A stretch of DNA of 64,000 nt from DAIPKP01 sp964539095 (GCA_964539095.1 CAZIFL010000009.1:15845-79844); one strand, 5' to 3'. Positions 43,887 through 53,627 are shown, counted from the stretch's first letter. Numbers and translations are program-made. Notes: generated by a model not told the origin, from the sequence alone.

Positions 43887-44972
43887 TCAGCCGAGACGTT
43901 CGCAGAGAAGAGCAAAGAGATTTGCAAGAGAACGAAAAGCCTCCACAACAAGAGGATCGAAGTGGGTTCCCTCCCCTGCCAGAATGATGGCACAGCTCTC
44001 CTTATGTGAGAAGGGTTTTTTGTAGGGGCGCTGGTGACGGAGGGCATCGTAGACATCGGCCACCGCCATGATCCTGGCCTCCAGAGGGATACTCTCCCCC
44101 TTCAGACCTTCGGGGTATCCCGTGCCATCCCACTTTTCGTGATGGTATCTGGTGAGGGCGATTCCCATGGTGAGAAAGCCGTTGTGGGGATATTTGGCGT
44201 ACGCTTTCTCCAGAGTTCGAGCCCCCCGAAGAGTATGGGTTTTGATGATTTCAAACTCTTCCGGGGTAAGCTTCCCCGGCTTCAGAAGGATGCTGTCGGG
44301 GATACCTACCTTGCCTATATCGTGCAGGGATGCAGCGTGAAAGATGTTGTCGATAAAACTTTCTGAGATCATCCCGCTGTACCGGGAGTTCGCCTTGAGT
44401 TCTTTTGCCAGAAGCCGGCAAAAGACCCGGGTGCGGTCGATATGGCGCCCTGTGCCGTAGTCTCTCTCTTCCGTAAGGGCAGATATGGCAAGGATGGTGG
44501 CGAGCCGGGAGTCTCCAATCTCCTTCATTTTCTGGCGCACCAGATCCTCAAGGTGGTGGTTGTGCGCTTCAAGCTCGAGCTGCATCTGCCGTAGCCGCAT
44601 GTGGGTTCGTACCCGGGCCTGAATCTCCTCCATTTGAAAAGGATTAACAACATAGTCCACAGCCCCCGCTGCAAAGGCCTTCTCCTTGCTCTCCCGATCA
44701 AGAAGAGCACTGATCACCAAAACAGGAATATCTCGAAGCTTTTCTGAGGCCTTCAGCCGCCGGCAGACTTCGAAGCCATCCATGCCGGGCATTTTGATAT
44801 CCAACAAGATAATATCCGGAAGGGTATGCTCTGCAGCTTCCAGAGCGGCTTCCCCCCGAAGAAAGGTTCGCACCCGGTATCCTTCTTTTCGAAGCATCTG
44901 ATCAAGAAGCTTCAGGTTTTCTGGAGTATCGTCAATTATCATTACCGTTGCAGGTGTCACCGCATTATCCAA
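43887..44972 (-). CDS. response regulator with HD-GYP c-di-GMP phosphodiesterase domain
   Basis: A 361-residue protein: receiver (VMIIDDTPENLK, Asp in IILLDIKMPGMDG) and a complete HD-GYP domain (AASLHDIGKVGIPDSILLKPG, then HHEKWDGTGYPEGLKGES). The start is an unusual TTG at 44972, preceded by AAGGAAGGA about eight bases upstream; no ATG or GTG gives a complete receiver. It converges with the substrate-binding-domain kinase at 43802 and is its probable partner by proximity. Confidence 0.92.
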   Translation of the reverse strand: MDNAVTPATVMIIDDTPENLKLLDQMLRKEGYRVRTFLRGEAALEAAEHTLPDIILLDIKMPGMDGFEVCRRLKASEKLRDIPVLVISALLDRESKEKAFAAGAVDYVVNPFQMEEIQARVRTHMRLRQMQLELEAHNHHLEDLVRQKMKEIGDSRLATILAISALTEERDYGTGRHIDRTRVFCRLLAKELKANSRYSGMISESFIDNIFHAASLHDIGKVGIPDSILLKPGKLTPEEFEIIKTHTLRGARTLEKAYAKYPHNGFLTMGIALTRYHHEKWDGTGYPEGLKGESIPLEARIMAVADVYDALRHQRPYKKPFSHKESCAIILAGEGTHFDPLVVEAFRSLANLFALLCERLG

Positions 44973-45281
44973 GGCTTATATCCTTCCTTTCCCAGAAAGC
45001 AATTCCCCCGTTCCGAGAGATGCCCTTTCCTGCGATCCCCTCGGAAAGAAGAACGTGTAGGCAAAGATCCCCTGCTTACAGAAATCATCCTGAGATGATG
45101 ATACCTCAAAAGCAGGAGCTTCCAAAGCAGGGATATCAAAATTTAACTTCTATCCGACATCCCGCATTAACTCTGTGAGCCCTTGCAATTACTGGTGCGA
45201 CTTTAGCCCTTTCTCCAAGTAATAGGGATGATTTGCCAAGCAATTTCAAAGTCTTGCAAAATTTAATGCGGAAAGTCAATT
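44973..45281. other. gene-free stretch with AT-rich patch bounded by inverted repeats
   Basis: No gene is recognised in these 309 bases. From about 45135 the composition turns AT-rich, unlike the flanks. CCGCATTAA at 45162-45170 and TTAATGCGG at 45263-45271 form a perfect 9-base inverted repeat, and CAAAATTTAA-type sequence occurs beside each arm. The patch directly follows the stop of the RND gene. It looks like a small mobile or repeat element, but this is inference. Confidence 0.45.
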
Positions 45282-48200
45282 CTATTCTTTTTCAGGAATG
45301 ATCGCCGAAGGCTCCAACCTTTCGATCCAGCCAAAATCTCCGAGAATCATGTACATGCAGGGAAGAGCTAACAGAACCAAAAGAGTGGAAGCCATGAGAC
45401 CAAAGGCGGTACTGATAACCAAGGGCTTTAAGACCTGAGCCTGAAGACTGGGTTCAGAAAGAAGAGGAATGAGCCCCGCCACAGTGGTGCTCGAGGTAAG
45501 CATCACCGCCCGAAAACGCTCCCGACTTGCAGCGGCGGCAGCATGCAGCAGGGAGGGATGTTTTGTTCGGGCATTTTTGAGAAAGAGCACCAGTAAAATG
45601 GAGTCGTTCACCACCACCCCCGCCAGGGCAGCAAAACCCAAAAAGCTCGGCATGCTGATGGGAACCCCCATGAACAGATGCCCCCAGACAACCCCAATGA
45701 GAGCGAAGGGAATAGCCACCATGACGATCAGAGGTTCTGTGTAGCTGCGAAATTGGAGACTCAGCAGAAAAAAAATGCCCAGAAGACCTATTCCCAGAGC
45801 AAAGAAGATGGAATTGCGTACATGTCCCGTCTCCGCAAGCTCTCCCGCAATGGAAACCTTCACTGCGGGATATTTTTTTGAAAACTGTGGAAGATAGCTA
45901 CTACGAAAGGTTTTCATGAGTTCTAAAGTGCTCAGAAAGCGGGAATCCACATCTCCGAAAAGGGTAACCGTTCTGATGTGATTGTACCGCCCTATGCGGG
46001 ACCATCCCCGAACTTCTTCCCAGGAAGCCACACTTCGAAGAGGAACCTCGGCTCCGTCCTTGAGCAATGTCGTGAAATTTTCAAAATTTTGGAGATTTTG
46101 CCCCTTCTCCGGATCCAGTTGCACTTGCAGCTCATAATCTTCGCCTCCCCTTCGGAAGGTATACGCCGTAACGCCCTGAAAAGCTCCCCGAAGCTGGTTT
46201 GCTACCTCTGCCCCTGTAACGCCCATACCGTAAGCGGAAGGGCGCATCCGCAACCGCAATTCTGGTTTTCCCTGCCGCAGGTCATCCATAAGGTTTGTAA
46301 CCCCTTTATATTGGTTGAACCATGTATGCAGATCCAGAGCAGCCTCTTTCAGCTCTTGAAGACTTTCTCCCCGAAGACGGATTTCAATGGGACGACCTCC
46401 GGGGCCGAAACCAGGCTCTCCCAAGGTAAGCCCGAGAACGTCCGGCAGGGGGCCTATCTGGCGGCGCCACTCCGCAAGGTAGGCCTCTATAGTACCCCCC
46501 CGCTCCTCCGGCGGGAGAAGATCCACCGTAATGGTAGCCACATGAGGCCCCTTTTCAAAGGCTTCGGTATTCTGGTTAAACTGAACGTAGGCGTTCTGCA
46601 CAAGATCCCTCCCCGGAGGCTGATCCGCTGAAAAAGCCTGATTGGTCCTCTTGAGAGCTTCCAAGATCTGATCAACCCGCTCCTCCGTCCGAGCAAGGGG
46701 AGTTCCTCCGGGGAAAAGCAGCCGGGCAAGCACCACCTGACCTTCAAGCTCGGGGAATCCCTGAATTTTCACCTTCCCCGAAAGCACCATACCAAGAGAA
46801 AGAATAAAAAGCCCCATGATGGTACCGAGAACAAAGTAACGCCTGGGGAGCAAAAAATCCACGGTCTTCCCCACCACTTTTTCTCGAAAATTCTCAAGAA
46901 AAACCTCCAAAGTGCGGCGCAGGGGGTTATCCTTTTTGGAGGAAGAAACCTGCTGCATGGCATGATAGAGATGTGCGGGAAGAATGGCAAAAGCCTCTAT
47001 AAGACTTATGGCGAGAACGAGTAACAAGATAATGGGAACCACCCGAAGCACCCGGCCGATCTGACCACTGATGAATCCCAGAGGACCCAGCACACAGAGG
47101 GTGGTGATAAAAGAAGAGATCACCCCCGCAGCAACGTCCCGGGTTCCCTCTACAGCAGCGGTAAAGGGATCCTCCCCCCGCTCCCTATGAGCAGCAATAT
47201 TTTCCGCAATCACGATGGCATCATCCATGAGAAGCCCCAGGGCGAGAAGAAGCCCCACCAGAGTGAACATGTTGATGGTCATGCCCAGGTATGGAGCCAC
47301 GAGAAAGGCTCCGAGAAAGGAGACCGGAAGCCCCATGGTCACCCAGAAGCTTATGCGGATGTGAAAGAAGAGCCACATGGCTAGAAAGACCAACACCAAC
47401 CCCTGTACGCCGTTGCGAAGGAGAAGATTCAGCCGATCACCCAGAGCAAGAGATTCATCTCTACTGACAGTAAAGTTCATCTGAGGATGCCGCTGTTTTT
47501 CCAGAGCGAGAAAAGCCTTGGCCCGCTGAGCCACCTCAAGCGTATCTTCCCCCTTGGTCTTGCGGATATTAAGCCGGGCACAGCGCTCTCCCTCTAGAAG
47601 GATCTTTTCTTCCTCTAGTTCGAAAAGATTTTCCAGAGTTGCCACATCCCCCAAGCGCAGAATTCCCCCCCCCACATCTCCCCAAATAACGAGGTCTTCA
47701 AGCTCTTGGGGGCTACGTCCCTGATCATCGAAACGCATCAGAATATCCTGGTTTGGGGTTTCCAGCATTCCCAAGGGTTTGTTCTGACTTTGGGCAAGAA
47801 TCGCTTCGGTTACCATGGGCACCGTGAGCCCCTTCTGACGCAATGCAGATTCTGAGAGAGTCACCCGAAGATGCCGCTGGGAAAAACCTTCAATATCCAC
47901 CAGAGGAAGCCCCGCCTCTCTCATGCGATCCTTGAGATCTTCCGCATAGATCTTCAGATCTCCCGGGCTCAAGGGCCCCGAAACGAGAAGGCTCAGCACC
48001 AGATTCGTACGTCCCAGCTCCTGGATAACTGGAAACTCCGCATCCTCGGGGAAATCATCTACTCTCTGGATGCTTCTTTCGATATCATTGAAGAAGGTTT
48101 GGAAGTTTCCCCCCTCGCTCATCTCCGCCAAAGTAATCGAAAGCCCTTCCCGAGAATCACTCCGAAGCTCTTGAAGATACTCAATATCCTCAAGAGCATC

Positions 48201-48398
48201 CTCCACACGCCGGGACACAGTGTCTTCCACGTCCTCCGCAGTCGCCCCGGGATAGGGAATCCGTATTTCCACCTCCCGGGGAGCATACTCCGGCATGGTT
48301 TCCCGTATCATTCGGGGCCATGAAAGAAGCCCCGCTATCATGAAAAGACTCATCAATAAATTTGCCGCCGTGGGATGCCCCGTAAAAAAGCGTATCAT
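45282..48398 (-). CDS. RND-family efflux transporter, inner-membrane pump
   Basis: A 1,038-residue AcrB/MexB-type pump with the usual topology: one helix at the start (TAANLLMSLFMIAGLL), a large periplasmic loop (PYPGATAEDVEDTVSRRVEDAL), a block of six helices with LLLALGLLMDDAIVIAENI and the Asp used for proton relay, then the repeat of this layout with GVVVNDSILLVLFL. Substrate cannot be told from sequence. Its start overlaps the stop of the adaptor gene (ATGA). No outer-membrane TolC-like gene lies in the window. Confidence 0.95.
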   Translation of the reverse strand: MIRFFTGHPTAANLLMSLFMIAGLLSWPRMIRETMPEYAPREVEIRIPYPGATAEDVEDTVSRRVEDALEDIEYLQELRSDSREGLSITLAEMSEGGNFQTFFNDIERSIQRVDDFPEDAEFPVIQELGRTNLVLSLLVSGPLSPGDLKIYAEDLKDRMREAGLPLVDIEGFSQRHLRVTLSESALRQKGLTVPMVTEAILAQSQNKPLGMLETPNQDILMRFDDQGRSPQELEDLVIWGDVGGGILRLGDVATLENLFELEEEKILLEGERCARLNIRKTKGEDTLEVAQRAKAFLALEKQRHPQMNFTVSRDESLALGDRLNLLLRNGVQGLVLVFLAMWLFFHIRISFWVTMGLPVSFLGAFLVAPYLGMTINMFTLVGLLLALGLLMDDAIVIAENIAAHRERGEDPFTAAVEGTRDVAAGVISSFITTLCVLGPLGFISGQIGRVLRVVPIILLLVLAISLIEAFAILPAHLYHAMQQVSSSKKDNPLRRTLEVFLENFREKVVGKTVDFLLPRRYFVLGTIMGLFILSLGMVLSGKVKIQGFPELEGQVVLARLLFPGGTPLARTEERVDQILEALKRTNQAFSADQPPGRDLVQNAYVQFNQNTEAFEKGPHVATITVDLLPPEERGGTIEAYLAEWRRQIGPLPDVLGLTLGEPGFGPGGRPIEIRLRGESLQELKEAALDLHTWFNQYKGVTNLMDDLRQGKPELRLRMRPSAYGMGVTGAEVANQLRGAFQGVTAYTFRRGGEDYELQVQLDPEKGQNLQNFENFTTLLKDGAEVPLRSVASWEEVRGWSRIGRYNHIRTVTLFGDVDSRFLSTLELMKTFRSSYLPQFSKKYPAVKVSIAGELAETGHVRNSIFFALGIGLLGIFFLLSLQFRSYTEPLIVMVAIPFALIGVVWGHLFMGVPISMPSFLGFAALAGVVVNDSILLVLFLKNARTKHPSLLHAAAAASRERFRAVMLTSSTTVAGLIPLLSEPSLQAQVLKPLVISTAFGLMASTLLVLLALPCMYMILGDFGWIERLEPSAIIPEKE

Positions 48399-49789
48399 GA
48401 GGATGCTCCGTCTCCTCGAGCCTTCTCCAGAATGGTTTTCTGAAGAGTTTCATCCCATAGAGGAAGGATTTTCATGCCTTCTATGGCGGGAAAGGGGTCG
48501 GAAACAATAATTCTCTGGCCTTCCCCCACTCCGGAGGTAAGAACCACAAAATCCTCCTGGACAAAGGCTACCTGAACTGGCAGAATCCGCAATCTATCCT
48601 CTTCATCCAGAGCATAGACACGATCTCCCCATAGGGCGTTGCGAGGGATAATCAAGGCCTTTTCCCTGGGGGAACCGCATAGCTCGACTTCACAGTACAT
48701 GCCCTGTATAAGAGGGGGGCGTACCCCCGGAACAGCTTTTCCATAAGGATCCTCCACGATAACCACCACGTTCACGGCCCGGGATCGAGGATCTACAGAC
48801 TCCCGAAGGCCGTAAAACTCTGCGGGCCAGGAGGACTCCCAGCTTCCATGGCGTAACCGCACCGTGGCGGTGAGCTGAAGAATTTTAGGTAAGCCAGATA
48901 TGGTAATGCCGGGCTCCAAAGCATCCCCCTTTTCCGAAGGCAGAAGAGTGCGCAGTTGTTCCAGATGGAACTGGGCCTCAATTTCCACTGCCTGGGTGCC
49001 GTGCATCTCGAAGAGGAATTCTCCCCCCTGCAGCACCTGCCCCTTTTCCAGGTTCACCTTTCCAAAACGCCCCTCAAAGGGAGCGCGTATAAAGGTTTTA
49101 TCCAATTCTCTTGAGGCTTGCTTGAGATGGGCTTGATTTACTCGAAGAGCAGCGTTCAAGGTCTCAGCTCGGGCGGGAATCAGGGCAAGAAGGTTCTCAA
49201 GTTGTTGTATGGCTTGTTTTTGTTGCAGTATGCTGCGTTCCTCCCGATCCAATTGATCCGAAGGAACCACATCTTTCTTCTGCAAAGCCCGGAGCCGTTC
49301 CAAGGACTTTCTGGCCAGCTCCAGGGATTGCTTCTCAATCTTCAAAGAAGCCTTGGTGCTTTCTTCCTCTACCTTTAATTCTCGAAGCTTGGCATGATTT
49401 TCACTTATGGTGGCCTCGAGCCGGGCTATCACAAGTTCGTATTCTGCAGGGTCAATTTGCAGAAGGAGTTCATCTTTCTCCACCATTACTCCAGCTTCCA
49501 GGCGGGGATGTACAAAGACAAGAGCCCCTCGCACCTCTGCCATAGCCCGCCATATCTGCCGAGGCTCCACCAGGCCGTACCCTCGAACTCTTGGAAACAC
49601 TGTAACCTCAGGAATATGAATAATCCGCAAGGTTCGAGAAAATTCTTCCTCTACCTTTTCTTCCAGCCCGGGACGAGTATGCAGAAAAAAAAGCACCGTC
49701 GCCACCGCAAGCAGTATGGGAAGAAGGGGAAAGATCATGCCAAGTACTCTTCGAAGAAGAGATTTTTTCCCGGGCTCTCTCATGTTCAT
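48395..49789 (-). CDS. RND efflux membrane-fusion (adaptor) protein
   Basis: A 464-residue HlyD/AcrA-type adaptor with an N-terminal membrane anchor (GMIFPLLPILLAVATVLFFL), a biotinyl-lipoyl-like domain (VEKDELLLQIDPAEY), a long alpha-hairpin coiled coil (about 120-215, Leu/Glu/Gln-rich), the second half of the lipoyl domain with FIRAPFEGRFGKVNLEKGQVL, and beta-barrel and membrane-proximal domains. ATG 49789 has GGAGGAG five bases upstream. It links the pump at 45282 to an outer-membrane channel. Confidence 0.93.
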   Translation of the reverse strand: MNMREPGKKSLLRRVLGMIFPLLPILLAVATVLFFLHTRPGLEEKVEEEFSRTLRIIHIPEVTVFPRVRGYGLVEPRQIWRAMAEVRGALVFVHPRLEAGVMVEKDELLLQIDPAEYELVIARLEATISENHAKLRELKVEEESTKASLKIEKQSLELARKSLERLRALQKKDVVPSDQLDREERSILQQKQAIQQLENLLALIPARAETLNAALRVNQAHLKQASRELDKTFIRAPFEGRFGKVNLEKGQVLQGGEFLFEMHGTQAVEIEAQFHLEQLRTLLPSEKGDALEPGITISGLPKILQLTATVRLRHGSWESSWPAEFYGLRESVDPRSRAVNVVVIVEDPYGKAVPGVRPPLIQGMYCEVELCGSPREKALIIPRNALWGDRVYALDEEDRLRILPVQVAFVQEDFVVLTSGVGEGQRIIVSDPFPAIEGMKILPLWDETLQKTILEKARGDGASS

Positions 49790-49846
49790 CGTAACTCCTC
49801 CATTTCACCGTGCACCATCACAACGCTCTCTGGAAAATTTCACATA

Positions 49847-49900
49847 GAAAAAGCCCGGAGTTCCTCTTCCCTGAAAAAGCGAAGAGGAAAACCCCAGGCT
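49847..49900 (-). terminator. terminator of the flavodiiron gene
   Basis: On the minus strand, AGCC..GGG....CCTCTTC pairs imperfectly with GAAGAGG...CCGGGCT around GCTTTTTCAGG, and the stem is followed by TTTTTC. It lies between the flavodiiron gene and the RND adaptor gene. Confidence 0.65.
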
Positions 49901-49946
49901 CGCCTTTGGCGAAACGCAAGGACAGCCTTTCCGAGAAAAGAGTCCC

Positions 49947-51128
49947 CTATTTTACGTTTTCGTCTTTCCTATGAGCTTGAGCCACTGCTCTGGCTAAATC
50001 GTCAAGCTGGGCAAAAGCCTCTTGGGTGGGAATCCCTTTGTGCAGCACCGTACCAAGAACCTCCACCTTGAGATTTGGAATGAGTCCGGAAATCTGCTCC
50101 ACCACCTTGGTCCCCCATCCATAGGATCCTACAATGGCTGCGTAGCGAAGCTTAGGCCGCAGGAGGTTCGCAAGGTATGTGGCGTAGTATGCCGCCGGGT
50201 GGGATCCCGCATGTACCGTAGGAGTTCCCACAATGACAGTAGCAGCATCCACCAAAGCCATGGCAAGTTTGCCGATATCCGTTACGGCCAAGTCGAAGGC
50301 ATGTACCCGAACACCTTGCTTTGCCAAAGCATCTATAAGATATTTCACCATTACTCCGGTACTGCCGTGCATGCTAATGTAGGGAAGTACCACTTCGTTT
50401 TTCATGGCGGGAGAAATCCACTCTTCGTAAGCCTTCACAATAAAGGCTGGGTCATCGTAAACCGGGCCGTGGCTAGGGGCGATCATGTTGAAATCGAGGG
50501 GGGCAAGCTTTTGGAGATTTTTTGTAATAACTCCTCGGAAGGGCATCATGATCTCTGCGTAATACCGTTTAGCTGCCTCGTAAACCTGGGCTTTATCAGT
50601 AACGAAAATATCCGTAGTAGCCAGGTGGGAACCGAAGAAATCACAGCTGAAAAGACAGCGATCTTCGGGAATATAGGTACACATGGTTTCAGGCCAGTGT
50701 ACCCAGGGGGTGTAGATGAACTGGAGAGTTTTATCTCCCAAGGAAATTTTTTCGCCATCTTCCACCACTCGAAGGCGGCCTTTGGGAATGTCCAAATGGC
50801 TGGTAAGCAACTCTTCTGCTTTGGCACTGCAAAGGAGAATCGCCTCAGGATACCGGCGGAGAAGCTCCGGAATCGTTCCGGAGTGATCCTGCTCGGCATG
50901 CTGGGAGACGATGTAGTCCACCCGTTTCACCTCTTTGAGGGGCTCCATCAATTCCTGACACAGTTCCGGATCGGTGCTGTCCAGCAGAGCAATTTTTTCG
51001 CTTCCCGTAACGAGATAGGCGTTATAGCTCGTGCCATCAGGCAAAGGGATGAGAGAGTCAAAAAGCCGCCGTTCCCAGTGTACCGATGCGATAAGCTGAA
51101 TACCCCCACGAATTTCCCGAAGATGCAT
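49947..51128 (-). CDS. fprA: A-type flavodiiron protein (FprA/flavorubredoxin core)
   Basis: Reduces O2 to water or NO to N2O, protecting anaerobes. At 393 residues it has the two standard domains: a metallo-beta-lactamase-like diiron domain with HAEQDHSG plus the later ligands in TPWVHWPE, FSCDFFGSH and PSHGPVYDD, so the diiron set looks complete; and a C-terminal flavodoxin domain (YISMHGSTGVMVKYLIDAL, VGSYGWGTKVV). No rubredoxin is fused, so it relies on separate electron donors. AAGGAGGT lies seven bases before ATG 51128. Single-gene unit by its own terminator. Confidence 0.95.
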   Translation of the reverse strand: MHLREIRGGIQLIASVHWERRLFDSLIPLPDGTSYNAYLVTGSEKIALLDSTDPELCQELMEPLKEVKRVDYIVSQHAEQDHSGTIPELLRRYPEAILLCSAKAEELLTSHLDIPKGRLRVVEDGEKISLGDKTLQFIYTPWVHWPETMCTYIPEDRCLFSCDFFGSHLATTDIFVTDKAQVYEAAKRYYAEIMMPFRGVITKNLQKLAPLDFNMIAPSHGPVYDDPAFIVKAYEEWISPAMKNEVVLPYISMHGSTGVMVKYLIDALAKQGVRVHAFDLAVTDIGKLAMALVDAATVIVGTPTVHAGSHPAAYYATYLANLLRPKLRYAAIVGSYGWGTKVVEQISGLIPNLKVEVLGTVLHKGIPTQEAFAQLDDLARAVAQAHRKDENVK

Positions 51129-51328
51129 AGCAATACCTCCTTATGGCTTTCATGGGCAGGCAAAATTCCCTACTCTTTGAATCAAAAATAAGAATTATGA
51201 GAGATTCCGAAAAACTCCCCTGCAAATGAATATCATCATGAATCACATCACACCGCTTCTGCCCCCGAGAATATCACAAAGGAGGGGCAGCACACCTTGA
51301 TCCATGTTAAGGAAAAAACTTGGCTTTT

Positions 51329-52237
51329 TCAGGCCTTGAGAATGTTTTTCCCGTAAAGCCCCCGAACTTCCTCCACCGAGGCGTAGCCGTGGGCATCCAG
51401 CCACTCCCCCATCTCCCGGGCCACCCGGCCGTAGATTTCCGGCCCCTCCTTGATGGCACCGCTACAGATTTGCACCAGGGAGGCTCCCGCCATGATGAAT
51501 TTGATGGCATCCACTCCGGTTTCAATCCCTCCCACACCGCAGACGGGCTTCTCCTGGGCCTGGGCGATCTGGAAGACCGTCCAGAGGGCCAGAGGAAGAA
51601 TGGGGGGCCCCGAGAGCCATCCCTGGCCGAACTCCGAACCCAGGGCGGGAACCGGACGTTCTACATCGAAATCCAACGTGGGCCCCAGGGAGTTGATGGC
51701 CACGAAACCATCTACCAGAGGGGCCATCTGGGAAGCCATATCCCCCACATCCGGGAACCCCGGAGAGACCTTCATCCAGATGGGGCAGGAGAGCACATCC
51801 CGAAGGGCCCGGGCCACATCCTTGATGGGCTCCACGCTACGGCCCACATAGTGCACGGAAAACTCCACCACATGGGGCTGCACTTCTCGCTCAAGAAGCT
51901 CCCCGAGATAACGCACATCCTCCGGAGAGTACCCCAGGGAGCAGACCAGAGGAACTCCTTTTCCTTCGGCCTTGATCTTGCGGTAGGCTTCGAGCATGGA
52001 CTCCACGGGAAGCTCCGACCAGGTTTCGCTGTTCTGCAACCCCCCGCAGACGGATTTGCGGATGGTGGGGCGGGGGTCCTCCGCGGGCTTTCGAGAGACC
52101 GTTTTGGTAACGATCCCCCCCGCTCCCCCCCGGAGGGCTCGGAAGAGCATCTCTTCATTGCGCACATTGGGACCCGCCGCAGGGAGTACGGGGTTGGGAA
52201 AGACGAGATCATGCAAGGTAACGGAAAGATCAGCCAT
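51329..52237 (-). CDS. dihydroorotate/dihydropyrimidine dehydrogenase-like flavoprotein (PreA-type)
   Basis: A 302-residue FMN TIM barrel of the PreA/PyrD kind. FMN- and barrel-typical segments are FPNPVLPAAGPN, IWMKVSPG, LSGPPILPLALWTVFQIAQ, and GVGGIETGVDAIKFIMAGASLVQICSGAI. Unlike PreA (about 410 residues) there is no C-terminal ferredoxin domain. The active-site loop, usually N-x-S-C-P, reads FSVHYVGRS, so the normal catalytic Cys is not in its usual place. Start ATG 52237 has AAGGAGGCG. The SsnA gene upstream overlaps it by eight bases, so it is part of the purine-type operon and perhaps reduces a ring intermediate. Confidence 0.82.
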   Translation of the reverse strand: MADLSVTLHDLVFPNPVLPAAGPNVRNEEMLFRALRGGAGGIVTKTVSRKPAEDPRPTIRKSVCGGLQNSETWSELPVESMLEAYRKIKAEGKGVPLVCSLGYSPEDVRYLGELLEREVQPHVVEFSVHYVGRSVEPIKDVARALRDVLSCPIWMKVSPGFPDVGDMASQMAPLVDGFVAINSLGPTLDFDVERPVPALGSEFGQGWLSGPPILPLALWTVFQIAQAQEKPVCGVGGIETGVDAIKFIMAGASLVQICSGAIKEGPEIYGRVAREMGEWLDAHGYASVEEVRGLYGKNILKA

Positions 52238-53552
52238 AGAATCGCCTCCTTAGGAATGCCGCAGCCTTTAGGGCCTCGCTGCGGATCTCCGGTTCGTCAA
52301 GATAGGGAAATTTTCCTTCGTGATAGAGCACCTTGCCGTCCCCCAGAGTCATCCAGGCCCGACCGCACCGGGCCCCGAAGAGGAGGTGCCCCATAAGATT
52401 TTCGAGAGTTATGGGGGTGGAGGGAGCATAGTCCAGCACCGCCAGATCGGCGGGAGATCCCGGTGCAAGGCTCCCTGCTCCGGGGAACCACATCTGAAGG
52501 GCATCGTACCGATTATCGAAAAAGGCTCGCTGCAGAGCCCCAAAATCTTCCGGGGTTCCCGAAGCCTGTCCGAGAAGATACTGGCTCCGGAGCGTCTGGA
52601 TCATATCGCAGCTCATGCCGTCGGTGCCAAAGACGTAGCGGGGTATTTTCTGCCGATCCATGGCCCCCACCCGGTTATTGGCGTTGGATTCGGGGTTCGT
52701 CACCACCAGAGGGCGGTACTCTTGGAGAAGGGGATACTCCCGGTCGTCGAGATGGACGCAGTGGGCAAGAAGGGTTCCGGGAACCAGAAGGCCGTTTCGC
52801 AGAAGCCGATCCACCGGCCCCGCATACCCCTTTTCACGGCAGTATGCCAGATCGGAAAAGTCTTCGCCGCAGTGAATATGAACAGGAAGGGTTTCGGGTT
52901 TTTCCTGAGCTATAAAGCGCAACCCTTCGTCGCTCAAGGTAAAGTTGGCGTGCATGCCGAAGACCCCGTGCATCCCCGGATCTTCGAGAACCTGAGCGGC
53001 AAATTCGATATTCTCCTCCACATGCTCCAGAAAGGCTTCCCATCCATGCCGTTCTGAGGCTTCGAAACAGAGCACCCCTTTGAGCCCTCCGTGCTCCAGA
53101 GCATTTGCCACGATGGAGAGGCTTCCTCGAACAAAGCTCATGGAGGCATGGTGGTCCACCAGGGTGGTTATGCCATGACGAAGGCAGTCGAGCACCCCCG
53201 TAAGCCCGGAGAGGTAGACCCCCTCCTCCCCCAGGGCTTCATCGAGAGGCCACCACATCTGTTCCAGGATGCTCAAAAAGTTCGGCGTGGGCCCCAGAGG
53301 AACCATCCCCGTAGCAAGGGCAGAGTACAGATGATGATGCATGTTGGTAAGTCCCGGAAGAAGCAGACGCCCTCCGCCGTAGTAGGTGAGCATCTCCTTG
53401 GGGGTCCATTCGGATCGGGGGCCGCAGTAGCGAATGATGCCATCCGTTATCTCCACAACCCCGTCGGTACAGAGGAAGCTGCGGCCGTCGGTAATCACCA
53501 CATCCCGGATACAGAGAGATTCTTGAGGCTCCCGGTTTTCTTCGGATGCCAT
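52230..53552 (-). CDS. ssnA: SsnA-like amidohydrolase (aminohydrolase of purine-type clusters)
   Basis: A 440-residue metal-dependent amidohydrolase of the TrzN/ATZ/guanine-deaminase superfamily, closest to SsnA. Metal-site motifs are LPGLTNMHHHLYSALA, VHIHCGED, AHCVHLDD and FGTDGMSCDM. The HHH cluster is shared with SsnA proteins linked to selenium-dependent molybdenum hydroxylases. ATG 53552 is chosen since GGAGGTGAT sits just upstream. It lies 75 bases after the hydantoinase gene. It may deaminate or open a purine-derived ring; the substrate is not established. Confidence 0.85.
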   Translation of the reverse strand: MASEENREPQESLCIRDVVITDGRSFLCTDGVVEITDGIIRYCGPRSEWTPKEMLTYYGGGRLLLPGLTNMHHHLYSALATGMVPLGPTPNFLSILEQMWWPLDEALGEEGVYLSGLTGVLDCLRHGITTLVDHHASMSFVRGSLSIVANALEHGGLKGVLCFEASERHGWEAFLEHVEENIEFAAQVLEDPGMHGVFGMHANFTLSDEGLRFIAQEKPETLPVHIHCGEDFSDLAYCREKGYAGPVDRLLRNGLLVPGTLLAHCVHLDDREYPLLQEYRPLVVTNPESNANNRVGAMDRQKIPRYVFGTDGMSCDMIQTLRSQYLLGQASGTPEDFGALQRAFFDNRYDALQMWFPGAGSLAPGSPADLAVLDYAPSTPITLENLMGHLLFGARCGRAWMTLGDGKVLYHEGKFPYLDEPEIRSEALKAAAFLRRRFYG

Positions 53553-53627
53553 AAACATCACCTCCAAAGCAAGACACGATTTTTAATCTGCGGCATTCTC
53601 TCCACCGGCGAGTGAAAAAACCGCCCC

